NCBI GenBank assembly: GCA_963843275.1
Contig: CAWJJM010000006.1
Coordinates: forward strand, 62,001-126,000
Source of the DNA: CAWJJM01 sp963843275
GTDB lineage: Bacteria > Acidobacteriota > Thermoanaerobaculia > Multivoradales > JBCCEF01
Direction: 5' to 3'
DNA length: 64,000 bases
Part shown: positions 1 to 9,232 of the stretch, in pieces
How the letters are laid out: each line of letters begins with the position of its first letter
Numbering within the stretch: the stretch's first letter is position 1
The notes under the pieces: model-generated
Told to the model about the DNA's origin: nothing
The model's input: only the letters and a program-made list of their open reading frames with translations
Database searches by the model: none
Made by a program: the position numbers and the translations under genes

Positions 1-519
1 CAGCTCGGCCACCCGCCCGGCCCGGTCGCCGACCTGCCGGGCGGTGAGGAACCAGCCCCCGGCGGCGACCGCGAAGAGCACGAGCGAGGCGGCCAGGGCC
101 CAGCGCCGCCAGTGCCGCGCCGGGGAGGCGTCCGCGGCCCGGCGCCGGAAGGCGAGCGGCGGTGCGGGGGCGCCCTCCCCCGCCGCGAGGGCCCGCCGGC
201 CCGCGCGTGCCATCTCCACCTCCTCGCGGCAGGCGGCGCAGCCCTCCAGGTGGGCGGCGACCAGCGCCCCGGACAGCGTGCCGCCCCGGTCGACCGCGTA
301 GAGCTCCTCCCCCGGCCGCTCCGCCCAGGCCACCACCGCCGACACCGGCAGGTGCCGGCCGTACAGCTCGAAGGCGGCGCGGGTGGCGGCGAGCTCGGCG
401 CGGCAGGCGGCGCAGGTGGCCAGGTGGTCCTCCACCTGCCGGCGCTCGTCCGGCTCCAGGCTGCCGTTCACCCACCAGGGCAGCAGCTCGCAGGTCTGCT
501 CACAGGACTCCACGTTCAT
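1..519 (-). CDS. Anti-sigma factor with two zinc-finger modules (3' end outside window)
   Basis: Probably a membrane-bound anti-sigma factor that holds the neighbouring ECF sigma factor inactive until a signal releases it. The 173 visible residues start at ATG 519, just after an AGGTGAGGG ribosome binding site. Two HxxxCxxC modules are visible, HLATCAAC near residues 32-39 and HLEGCAAC near 97-104, the zinc-binding pattern of ZAS anti-sigma domains. A hydrophobic segment near residues 148-163 would be a single membrane span, followed by the start of an outer domain that leaves the window. It lies 33 bp downstream of the sigma factor on the same strand, the usual sigma then anti-sigma order. 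The duplicated zinc module is less common than a single one. The output domain cannot be seen. Confidence 0.85.
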   Translation of the reverse strand, partial: MNVESCEQTCELLPWWVNGSLEPDERRQVEDHLATCAACRAELAATRAAFELYGRHLPVSAVVAWAERPGEELYAVDRGGTLSGALVAAHLEGCAACREEVEMARAGRRALAAGEGAPAPPLAFRRRAADASPARHWRRWALAASLVLFAVAAGGWFLTARQVGDRAGRVAEL

Positions 520-552
520 CCCTCACCTATCGGCGCGCCCGAGGCCCCGACG

Positions 553-1158
553 TTACCGGGGCTCCGGAGACTCCGGCTCCCGGTCGTCCCGGCCCACCCT
601 CGCGAGCTCGTCCCGCACCTCGATCGCCCGCTTGCGGCAGCGCAGGACCCGCACCCGCAGGGCACCCTCGGAGACCCCGGTGTGCCGGCTCATCTCGCGG
701 TAGCTCAGGCCCTCGATGACCATCCGCCACAGGTCGCGGCAGCCGCCGTCCATCCGCGCCACCACCCGCAGCAGCAGGTCGCGGTCCGGGCTCCAGCCGC
801 GCGCCGGGCGCGGCATCACCGCCGCGGGGTCGGCCTCCTCGGCGGCGCCCGCCTCGTACTCGACCAGGTTCCAGCGCTCGCCGGCTCGGATGCGGTCCAG
901 GCAGGTGTGCGCGGTGACCCGCCACAGGTAGGTCTTCAGGCTCGCCTCGCCGCGGAACCTGCCGTCGCGGAGCAGGCGCGTCGCCTCCAGACGGACGTCC
1001 TGCAACAGGTCGTCCCACTGCGGCGCGAGGCGCCGTCGGTAGCCGGCCGCCGCTTGGCGTAGCCAGCCGTCGACGCGCTCCACCGCTTCCCGATCCCCGG
1101 CCAGGAAGCCGGCGATCGTCCGCTCGTCGTCGCGGTCTGCCCCGGCGCGCTCGCTCAT
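553..1158 (-). CDS. ECF-type RNA polymerase sigma factor
   Basis: An extracytoplasmic-function sigma-70 family factor of 201 aa that would direct RNA polymerase to a small set of promoters. Region 2 is visible around residues 35-95 (QWDDLLQDVRLEA and LKTYLWRVTAHTCLDRIR) and region 4 around 130-190 (VIEGLSYREMSRHTGVSEGA, a helix-turn-helix). The frame is open further upstream to 1287, but homologous sequence begins near ATG 1158 (MSERAGADRDD), so I use that start. The gene is followed at 33 bp by a zinc-finger anti-sigma gene and is divergent, across 161 bp, from the TPR-CHAT gene at 1320, so the two promoters probably lie in that gap. The subfamily is not determined. Confidence 0.88.
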   Translation of the reverse strand: MSERAGADRDDERTIAGFLAGDREAVERVDGWLRQAAAGYRRRLAPQWDDLLQDVRLEATRLLRDGRFRGEASLKTYLWRVTAHTCLDRIRAGERWNLVEYEAGAAEEADPAAVMPRPARGWSPDRDLLLRVVARMDGGCRDLWRMVIEGLSYREMSRHTGVSEGALRVRVLRCRKRAIEVRDELARVGRDDREPESPEPR

Positions 1159-1319
1159 CTCCGCTGCGCCCGCATGCTCACCGATGCCCCGGGGGAAGTC
1201 AAACCGGCGCCGGCGGCACCGGCCTGCGGTAAGCTCGCGGCAGTCTTCGCGCAGCACCGAGCCCACCGCGTGCCCCGAGCGCCCCACCGGAGCGTGGCGA
1301 GGGCGGGGGAACGACGTCG

Positions 1320-4300
1320 ATGTCCGCGCCTCGAGCCACGGTCGTCCGCTTGTCGGCGGGCCTCGTCCTGGCAGCGGCCGCCGGCCTGGCGACGGGGGCC
1401 GGCTGCGTCGCCGGCCGTCCCGCCGGCGCCCCCCCGGAGCCCGAGCCGCGGCTCGCCCCCGGGCCGGGCCTCGACGGCGTGGTGCCGGCCGGCGGCGCGG
1501 CGCGTTTCCGCTTCGCCGCCGCCCCGGAGCGTCCGGTCCAGCTCGCCGTCGACGTCGACCGCGACGCCGCCGCCCTGTCGCTCCGGGTCCGGGGCCCCGA
1601 CGGTGGAGACCTGCCCGGACCGGCCGCCGTCGACGACTGGGCCGACGGCCGCCGCACCTTCACCGTCCCCCGGGCCGGCGACCAGCACGTCGCCGTCACC
1701 GCCCCGGCAGGCTCCCCGGCCACCTCGTTCCACCTGCGGCTCGTCCCGGTGGACCCGACCGAACGGGCGGCGCGGCAGGCGGCCGAGCGCGCCTTCGCCG
1801 CGGCGGCCGCGGCCGACCGCCGGCCGCCGGCCGCCGGCGAGGACGACGGGGAGCGCCGCCGGCGGGTCGGCGCAGGCTTCGCCGCGGCGGCCGACGCCTT
1901 CGCCGCCCTCGGCGACGCCGGGGCCGCCGCCGACGCCGCCTTCGAGGCCGGCCGCGCCGCCCTGGCCGACCGCGACTACGCGCGCGCCGTCGCCTGGCTC
2001 GAGCGGGCCCGCGACCACGCCGCGGCGCACGGCGACCCGGTCGGCGAGGCCGACTGCCTGGGGACGCTCGCCGTCGCCCTCGGCCGCGGCCTGGAGCACC
2101 GCGACGAGGCGCTGGCGGCCGTCGATCGGGCGATCGAGCTGCTCGGGGCCGCCGGCGGGCACCGGCACGACCTCGCCGTCAACGAGCTCAACCGCGGCAA
2201 CCTGCTGCTCGCCCTCGGCCGCATGCACGAGGCGCTGGCCAGCTACGAGAGCGCCTTCGAACGCGCCGGCGACGACGCCGCGGTGGCGGCCCGGGCGCTC
2301 GCCGGCCAGGGCGTCGTCCACCGCAACCTCGGCGACTTCGAGCGCGCCGACGCCGACTACCGCCACGCCGAGGCGGTGGCCGCCGCCCAGGGCGAGCTGC
2401 CGCGCTCGCAGGAGCTCTCGCTGCGCCTCAACCGCGCCATCCTCGACCGCCTGCGCGGCCAGCCGCAGGCGGCGCTGACCGCCCTGCACGACCTCCTCGA
2501 CCGCGCCCGCGCCGCCGGCGAGCCGGAGATCGAGGCGACGGCGCTGACCAACCTCGGCTTCCTGCACTCCGACCTCGGCGAGACCGACGCGGCGCTCGAC
2601 GACCACCGCCAGGCCATCGCCCTCGCCCAGGCGCGCGGCTGGGCGCAGACGGCGAGCTGGAACCAGGTCGCCATCGGCTGGATCTGGCAGTCGCAGGGAC
2701 AGACCACCCGGGCGCTGGACGCGTTCGCCGGCGCCCTCGCCCACCCGATCGCGGCCAACGTGCGGGCCTACGCCCTGCACGGCCTCGGCCTCTGCCACCT
2801 GCAGCTCGACCGCCTGGAGGAGGCGGCGGACGAGCTCGTCGCCGCCCAGGCCGCCCACCGGCAGAACGGCTCGCTGAGCGGTCAGATCGACAGCGGGCGG
2901 GCGCTCGCCGAGGTCTACCTGCGCCGCGGCGAGCCACAGCGCGCCGCGGCCGCGGCCGCCGAGGCGCTGCGGCTGGCCCGGCAGTCGGAGGACCCCGAGC
3001 GGGTGGCCAGCGCCCTCGCCCTGCGCGCCGAGCTGGAGCGCGCCGCCGGCGACCTCGACGCCGCCCGCGCCTCCCTGGTCGACGCCCTGGCGGCGCGCGA
3101 GGAGGTGCGCGCGCGGCTCCTCGACCCGCAGCTCCGCACCTCGTTCGTGGCCCGCTGGGGGGAGCTGTACGAGGCCGACGTCGACCTGCTGATGGAGCTC
3201 GACCGGAAGCGGCCCGGGCAGGGCTGGGCGGCCGCCGCCTTCGAGGTCGTCGAACGCTCCCGCGCCCGCACCCTGGTCGAGCTGCTCGGCGAAGCGCGGG
3301 TCGACCTGACCGCCGATCTCCAGCCGGCGCTCGCCGCCCGCCAGCGCGACGCCGAGGCCGCGCTCAGCGCCGTCCAGCAGCAGTTGATGGGCGAAGCGGC
3401 GCTCGGGGACCGCCGCGACGCGGCGCGGCTGGAGAGCCTGCTCGCCGAGCGTGACCGGCGGCGGCGGGCGCTGCGCGCCGTGGAGACCGCCGAGCGCGCC
3501 GCGGTGCCGGGCCCCCGCGACCTGGTGCGGCCCGAACCGCTCTCGGTGGCCGAGGTGCAGCGCCTCCTCGGGCCCGACACGGCGCTGCTCGAGTACGCGC
3601 TGGGGGAGCAGCGCTCGTTCCTGTTCCTGGTGACGCCGGGGGCCTTCCACACCTACGAGCTGCCGGCGGCGCCGGAGCTGCGCCGCTGGATCGCCGACGC
3701 CCGTCCCGCGGACCGTCCCGCCGACGCCCTCGGCCGCGAGCAGGCGGCGCGCGCGTCCAACCAGCTCTACCGGGTGCTGGTGGCGCCGGCGGCGGCCGAG
3801 CTCGCCGGTGTCGCGCGGCTCCTCGTCGTCCCGCACAAGGACCTGCTCTACCTGCCGTTCGAGCTGCTGCGCACCACCCCGCCCTGGGCGGCGCGGGGCG
3901 GCGCGGCGGACTACCTGCTGGCGCGTTGGACGGTCGCCTACGTGCCCTCGGCGACCGTGCTGGCGCAGCTCCCGGCGGCGCGGCCCCCGGATCCCGCGGG
4001 CAAGCGCCTGGTGGCCTTCGCCAACCCGCGCCTCGCCGCCGCCGGCGGCGACGCCGCCGAGCGCCGCGACGGGGCGGCCGCCGCCTCCTCCTGGAACTTC
4101 CGCGACCTGGCCTGGGCGGAGGACGAGGTGCACCGCATCGCGGCCCCCTACCCGTCCGACGGCGTCGCGGTGTTCACCGGGCCGGCGGCGCGCGAGAGCG
4201 TCGTCAAGCACGATCCGCTGGTGGCGACCGCCCGCGTCCTCCACTTCGCCACCCACGGTCGGCCGGGGCTGGACTCGGCCGAGATCAGCCTGCTGCTCGC

Positions 4301-4664
4301 CCCCGACCCGCCGGCCGAGGACGGCCTGCTGCAGATGCACGAGATCTTCCGCCTGCACCTCGCGGCCGACCTCGCGGTGCTGTCGGCCTGCGACACGGGA
4401 CTCGGCGTCGACGTGCCCACCGAGGGGCTGGTCGGCCTGACGCGGGCCTTCTTCTACGCCGGCGTGCCCAGCGTCGTCGCCAGCCTGTGGGCGGTGGACG
4501 ACCGCTCGACCGCCGAGCTGATGGTGGCCTTCTACCGCCGTCTCGATCGCGGCGAGGACAAGGCCACGGCCCTGCGCGACGCCAAGCTCGAGCTGCTCGA
4601 CCGCGGACGCTACGGCGACCCCTACTACTGGGCGCCGTTCGTTCTCTTCGGACGGCCCCGCTGA
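1320..4664 (+). CDS. Exported TPR-CHAT domain protein (caspase-like peptidase fold)
   Basis: A 1114-aa protein with an N-terminal signal-like segment (residues 8-33, with a Cys at 29 in a weak lipobox GAGC), a beta-rich segment, tetratricopeptide-like helical repeats from about 170 to 620, and a C-terminal CHAT domain from about 720 to the end. CHAT domains belong to the caspase/separase clan. The expected catalytic pair is present: His in HFATHG and Cys in LSACDTG, followed by the conserved ASLWAVDD and YYWAPFVLFG blocks. An active peptidase is therefore plausible. It diverges from an ECF sigma/anti-sigma pair, which suggests a signalling link, perhaps proteolytic, but nothing in the sequence proves that. 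The substrate is unknown. Start ATG 1320 keeps the signal segment. Confidence 0.9.
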   Translation: MSAPRATVVRLSAGLVLAAAAGLATGAGCVAGRPAGAPPEPEPRLAPGPGLDGVVPAGGAARFRFAAAPERPVQLAVDVDRDAAALSLRVRGPDGGDLPGPAAVDDWADGRRTFTVPRAGDQHVAVTAPAGSPATSFHLRLVPVDPTERAARQAAERAFAAAAAADRRPPAAGEDDGERRRRVGAGFAAAADAFAALGDAGAAADAAFEAGRAALADRDYARAVAWLERARDHAAAHGDPVGEADCLGTLAVALGRGLEHRDEALAAVDRAIELLGAAGGHRHDLAVNELNRGNLLLALGRMHEALASYESAFERAGDDAAVAARALAGQGVVHRNLGDFERADADYRHAEAVAAAQGELPRSQELSLRLNRAILDRLRGQPQAALTALHDLLDRARAAGEPEIEATALTNLGFLHSDLGETDAALDDHRQAIALAQARGWAQTASWNQVAIGWIWQSQGQTTRALDAFAGALAHPIAANVRAYALHGLGLCHLQLDRLEEAADELVAAQAAHRQNGSLSGQIDSGRALAEVYLRRGEPQRAAAAAAEALRLARQSEDPERVASALALRAELERAAGDLDAARASLVDALAAREEVRARLLDPQLRTSFVARWGELYEADVDLLMELDRKRPGQGWAAAAFEVVERSRARTLVELLGEARVDLTADLQPALAARQRDAEAALSAVQQQLMGEAALGDRRDAARLESLLAERDRRRRALRAVETAERAAVPGPRDLVRPEPLSVAEVQRLLGPDTALLEYALGEQRSFLFLVTPGAFHTYELPAAPELRRWIADARPADRPADALGREQAARASNQLYRVLVAPAAAELAGVARLLVVPHKDLLYLPFELLRTTPPWAARGGAADYLLARWTVAYVPSATVLAQLPAARPPDPAGKRLVAFANPRLAAAGGDAAERRDGAAAASSWNFRDLAWAEDEVHRIAAPYPSDGVAVFTGPAARESVVKHDPLVATARVLHFATHGRPGLDSAEISLLLAPDPPAEDGLLQMHEIFRLHLAADLAVLSACDTGLGVDVPTEGLVGLTRAFFYAGVPSVVASLWAVDDRSTAELMVAFYRRLDRGEDKATALRDAKLELLDRGRYGDPYYWAPFVLFGRPR

Positions 4665-4747
4665 GGTACCGAGGGGAGGAGCCGGGGTAACGAAGCCCCC
4701 GGGGAGCCGCCGATGCCTGAGGACATCCAACCACGAGGAGGAACCGT

Positions 4748-4915
4748 ATGACGCGTGAGCCCCCGCCCACCGACCCGCTCGATCCCGGCGGCCCGACCGG
4801 CGCCCAGGCGCCGCCGACCGACGAGGAGACCACCACCACCACGACGACCACGACCGACAGCGGCGACACGACCGGCCGCGGGTCGGGGAAGGACAAGCCG
4901 AAGAAGACCAAGTGA
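4748..4915 (+). CDS. Small Thr-rich, Lys-tailed disordered protein (55 aa)
   Basis: A short reading frame with a strong ribosome binding site (AGGAGG, 6 nt before ATG 4748). The product is 55 aa: a Pro/Asp/Gly N-terminal half, a run of nine Thr residues at 28-36 and a basic tail ending KDKPKKTK. No signal peptide, membrane span or known domain is visible, and it is probably disordered. It starts 84 bp after the TPR-CHAT gene on the same strand and may be cotranscribed with it. It is followed by a large inverted repeat at 4921-4967, which supports a real transcript end here. Function unknown. The main evidence is the strong Shine-Dalgarno site and the placement. Confidence 0.6.
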   Translation: MTREPPPTDPLDPGGPTGAQAPPTDEETTTTTTTTTDSGDTTGRGSGKDKPKKTK

Positions 4916-4920
4916 ACCCT

Positions 4921-4967
4921 CGTCGCGCCGGCCGCCCGACCCGCCGCGGGCCGCGGCCGGCGCGACG
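4921..4967 (+). terminator. Perfect 15-bp hairpin after the TPR-CHAT/small-protein unit
   Basis: Bases 4921-4935 (CGTCGCGCCGGCCGC) are exactly complementary to 4953-4967, with a 17-nt spacer. The hairpin begins 6 bp after the stop of the 55-aa gene. No T-tract follows, so it would be a terminator or 3'-end protector without the canonical U run. Confidence 0.55.
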
Positions 4968-5069
4968 TCACCCCGCCGCCACCGGCCCGGCACGGGAAGT
5001 GCTGCACGGAGTCGGTACAATCGGTTGCGAGACACCGATGCACCGACACCCCCTGGAGAGGAGCACCCC

Positions 5070-6561
5070 GTGCCCAAGAACCGGCGGCTGATCGTCGTCT
5101 CCAACCGCCTGCCCGTGGCGCTCGAACGCCGCGAGGACGGCTGGGACCTCAAGCCCGGCTCCGGCGGTCTGGTGACCGCCCTCGCGCCCGTCCTGTCGCA
5201 CCGCGGCGGGTTGTGGATCGGCTGGCCCGGCCTGCCCGTCGAGCCCGGAGGGGAGTGGGAGCGCCTCCTCGAGGAGGGCTTCCGCGAACGCGGCTACGAC
5301 CTGGTGCCGGTGGTGCTCACCGAGCGCGAGGTCCAGGGCTTCTACTACGGCTTCGCCAACTCGGTGCTGTGGCCACTGTTCCACGACATGACCGGCTCGT
5401 GCGAGTTCGAGCCGGCCTTCTGGTACGCCTACCTCACTGTCAACCGCAAGTTCGCCGACGGCGTCGTCGCCCACACCCGCAGCGACGACTTCGTGTGGGT
5501 CCAGGACTACCAGCTCATCAACGTCGCCGAGTTCGTGCGCGAGCAGCAGGACGACCGCCGCCTGGGCTTCTTCCTCCACATCCCCTTCCCGCCGCTCGAC
5601 ATCTTCATCAAGCTCCCCTGGCGCGGCCAGATCCTCGCCGCCCTGCTGGCCTACGACCTGATCGGCTTCCAGACCCCGCGCGACCTGCGCAACTTCGCCT
5701 CCTGCCTGTCGCACCTGCTGCCCGAGGTCGAGGTCGGCGACGAGGAGAGCGGGCTGGTGACGCTGACCGTCGGCGAGCGCTCGGTCACCGCGGGCGCCTT
5801 CCCGATCGGCATCGACTTCCGCGACTTCTGGGAGCTCGCCTCCGACCCCGGCACCGAGTCGCGGATGGCCGACCTGCGGCGCAAGATCGGTGACTACGAC
5901 ATCGTCCTCGGGGTCGACCGCCTCGACTACACGAAGGGGCTGCCGGAGCGGCTGCAGGCCTTCGCCAACGCGCTCGAGCGCCACCCGGAGCTGCGCGAGC
6001 GCATCATCCTGCTGCAGCTCGTCGTCCCCAGCCGCGAGAACGTCCCCGAGTACCAGGCGCTCAAGGAGCGGCTCGACGGGTTGGTGGGCCGGATCAACGG
6101 CGCCTTCTCCACCGCCGGCTGGACACCGATCCACTACCACTACCGCTCCCTGGCGCGGCGCGACCTGGTGTCGCTCTACCGCATGGGACGCGTCGGCCTG
6201 GTCACCTCGATCAAGGACGGCATGAACCTGGTGTCGAAGGAGTACTGCGCCTGCCAGGTGGACCGCACCGGCGCCCTGGTGCTGTCGGAGTTCGCCGGCG
6301 CCGCGGCCCAGCTCGAGGAGGGCGCCCTGCTGGTCAACCCGCACGACATCGAGGGGATGGCCGACGCCCTGAAGGCGGCCGTGGAGATGCCGCTCGAGGA
6401 GCGCCGCGAGCGGATGGCGCGGATGCAGGACGTCGTGCGCGAGCAGGACATCTTCTGGTGGGTCGACCGCTTCCTGTCGGTGGCGCTGGGCAGCGGCCTC
6501 GAGGACCTCACCCCGCCGCGCGACTTCGTTCCCGTGATCGACACCGAGGAGTCCTGGATCG

Positions 6562-6569
<8 letters not shown>
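5070..6569 (+). CDS. otsA: Trehalose-6-phosphate synthase family glycosyltransferase (GT20)
   Basis: A 499-aa GT20 enzyme expected to join glucose from UDP- or ADP-glucose to glucose 6-phosphate, giving trehalose 6-phosphate in the cytoplasm. Family blocks run in order: SNRLPV near residue 10, WIGWPG near 48, GFFLHIPFPP near 167, YDLIGFQT near 195, GVDRLDYTKGLPERLQAF near 280, TSIKDGMNLVSKEY near 380 and VLSEFAGAA near 405. The start is GTG 5070, preceded by GGAGAGGAG; the frame stays open upstream but the family sequence begins here. A TACAAT -10-like hexamer sits at 5016-5021. The gene overlaps otsB by 8 bp. Odd point: the usual His-Asp-Tyr-His active-site block reads QDYQ (near residue 147), so the acceptor or donor could differ, for example a glucosylglycerol-phosphate synthase-like activity. 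The otsB neighbour favours trehalose. Confidence 0.9.
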
Positions 6570-7386
<817 letters not shown>

Positions 7387-7394
7387 GGCGGGCG

Positions 7395-8216
7395 TCAGGA
7401 GCCGGCCACGATCTGGCGCAGCGACCTCTCCGGATGGTTCCAGTCGTCGCCCGCGATCCGCCCCGCCTCCTTGCCGGAGACGTAGACGATGGCGGTGGGC
7501 ACGGCGTGGACGGCGTCCTTCTTCGCCGCCGGCTCGTCGCCGAAGCCGCGCGGCAGGCCGTAGAACTGGAAGTCGACGTCGGAGCCGCGGAGCTGCTCGG
7601 CCACCTTGAGCACGAACGGCAGGTAGTGCTTGCAGTGCGGGCACCAGGAGCCGAAGTAGACCTTGACCCGCACCGGCCGGGGCTGCCGGCGCAGCGCCGC
7701 CACGATGGCGGCGTCGGGCTGGTACGACGCGGCGCCGCGGCGGTACTCCGGGCTGTAGGCGAGCATCTCGTCGAGGTCGTGGAAGCCGAGCAGGTCGGGA
7801 CGCGGCTTGATCCGCACCCGCTTGCCGTCGAGGCCGAAGGAGACCACGTCGCCGTCGAGCTGGAAGGCGCCGCGCGGGGTGAGCTCGGTGTCGGCCAACA
7901 GGTCCACCGTGCCGTCCTGGCGCTCGACCAGCTTCATGATGCTGACCGTCTGCACCGACCCCTCGCGGGGCAGCAGCAGCGTCGGCGAGGCGAGCTGGTC
8001 CGCGACGATGAGGATCGCGGGCACCCGCTCGGACTGGTAGACCTTGGCGTCGGGGGCCGGCTGGCCGCCGATCTCCAACAGGTAGTCGCCGGTGGGGACG
8101 AAGTCCTTGAGGATGGCGTCGACCGGCTGGGCGCCCGCGACGCCGGCCAGCGCCGCCCCGACCGCGAGGGCGAGGGCCGGCAACCGCAGCCGGAAGGGGT
8201 TGATGGTGCGCTTCAT
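7395..8216 (-). CDS. Secreted thioredoxin-fold protein with WCPHC motif
   Basis: A 273-aa protein with an N-terminal signal peptide (a basic start, then a hydrophobic stretch to about residue 30, ending GVAGAQ) and a C-terminal thioredoxin-like domain. The redox motif SWCPHCKHYLPF is near residue 186, and a cis-proline block HAVPTAIVY lies near 235. The first half is an uncharacterised beta-rich region. A thiol-disulfide or DsbA/DsbC-like role outside the cytoplasm is likely. It is the last gene of a minus-strand operon after a MauE/DoxX-like membrane protein with cysteines, a common redox pairing. The start ATG 8216 is chosen because it opens the signal peptide; the frame stays open far upstream through the next genes. 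Confidence 0.8.
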   Translation of the reverse strand: MKRTINPFRLRLPALALAVGAALAGVAGAQPVDAILKDFVPTGDYLLEIGGQPAPDAKVYQSERVPAILIVADQLASPTLLLPREGSVQTVSIMKLVERQDGTVDLLADTELTPRGAFQLDGDVVSFGLDGKRVRIKPRPDLLGFHDLDEMLAYSPEYRRGAASYQPDAAIVAALRRQPRPVRVKVYFGSWCPHCKHYLPFVLKVAEQLRGSDVDFQFYGLPRGFGDEPAAKKDAVHAVPTAIVYVSGKEAGRIAGDDWNHPERSLRQIVAGS

Positions 8217-8239
8217 GATGTCGTGCGACCTCCCATCGA

Positions 8240-9232
8240 TCACTGGTTCTCCGTCTCGCCACCGCCGGACACCGCCGGCGGCAGCCCCGGCCAGGTGGCC
8301 TCCACCTCGCCGTCGCGCACCCGGAACGAGCGCGGCAACCGCCGGTAGAGCGGGCGGAGCAACGCCTGCGGCACCTCCCGGACCTCGAACACCGGGCCCC
8401 AGCGCCAGAAGAACGCCCGCTGCGCCTCCGGCGACGCCGCGGTCAGCACCCACAGCGGCGGCGCCTCCCCGGAGTGCGCCCGGTCGGCGTACCGGTTCAG
8501 CGCGTCCACCGCGGCGGTGAAGCCGGGGTCCTCGAGCTCCGCCAGCACCACCAGGTGCTCGCCGTCGGCGAGCTCCGGGACCACCGTGTCGAGGCAGACC
8601 CGCTCGGGCGGCTGGCCGGCGCACAGGTCCGCCACCGCCACCCCCGGTGCCAGGCGCGTCGCCCAGTCGTCGAGCGGCAGGCCGGGAGCCTTCCACGCCA
8701 GCACCACCGCCGCCAGGGCAACCAGCGCCGCGGCCGCGGTGCGCAGGGGCGGCAGGCGTCGGCCGACGGGCCGGCCGACGAAGGCCAGCAGCAGCGGCAC
8801 GCCGAGCAGCAGCGCGTCCTGCCAGAAGGCCTCGGCCGGCGAGCGCTCGACCAGATTCCCGAAACAGCCGCAACCGGCCGCCTCTTCCCGCATCCCGTGC
8901 GCGGCCAGCCACCAGCCGCGGGCGGTGAGGAAGAGGAAGAAGGCGACCAGCAGCGCCGTCGGGATCAGCACCCAGAGGCGCCGCAGCCCGAGCAGCAGCG
9001 CGGTGCCGAGACCGGCCTCGAGAGCCAGGGCCAGCAAGGCGACGGTGGTCGCGGGCAGCAGGACGTCGAGCGCCTCGACGCGCACCTGCTCGACGAAGGC
9101 GTCCGGCGCGATGGCCTTGCCCCAGGTGGCGAACAGCAGGACGGCGCCGAGGACGACGCCGGCGGCGGTGCCGATCCGGCGTGCCCACCGCGGCGGGCGG
9201 TCGAGGTCGGGGCGGCGGGCGGCGTCCGTCAT
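8240..9232 (-). CDS. MauE/DoxX-like membrane protein with C-terminal periplasmic-type domain
   Basis: A 330-aa integral membrane protein. The first half has about four hydrophobic segments (near residues 18-36, 58-80, 84-105 and 135-155) and the motif GCGCFG near 122, typical of the MauE/DoxX group associated with thiol redox chemistry. A further hydrophobic stretch lies near 165-182, followed by a soluble tail of about 140 residues with a thioredoxin-like feel (EHLVVLAELEDPGF) but no CxxC. The ATG at 9232 overlaps the TGA of the FHA-RDD gene (ATGA), so translation is probably coupled. The secreted thioredoxin-like gene follows after 23 bp. The pair may carry electrons across the membrane; the substrate is unknown. 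Confidence 0.7.
   Translation of the reverse strand: MTDAARRPDLDRPPRWARRIGTAAGVVLGAVLLFATWGKAIAPDAFVEQVRVEALDVLLPATTVALLALALEAGLGTALLLGLRRLWVLIPTALLVAFFLFLTARGWWLAAHGMREEAAGCGCFGNLVERSPAEAFWQDALLLGVPLLLAFVGRPVGRRLPPLRTAAAALVALAAVVLAWKAPGLPLDDWATRLAPGVAVADLCAGQPPERVCLDTVVPELADGEHLVVLAELEDPGFTAAVDALNRYADRAHSGEAPPLWVLTAASPEAQRAFFWRWGPVFEVREVPQALLRPLYRRLPRSFRVRDGEVEATWPGLPPAVSGGGETENQ

Noticed and set aside
1155..4730. Very long antisense frame opposite the TPR-CHAT gene
   Set aside because: High GC keeps shadow frames open. Its translation is low-complexity (Gly/Arg/Val/Gln) with no motif, while the plus-strand frame carries clear domains.
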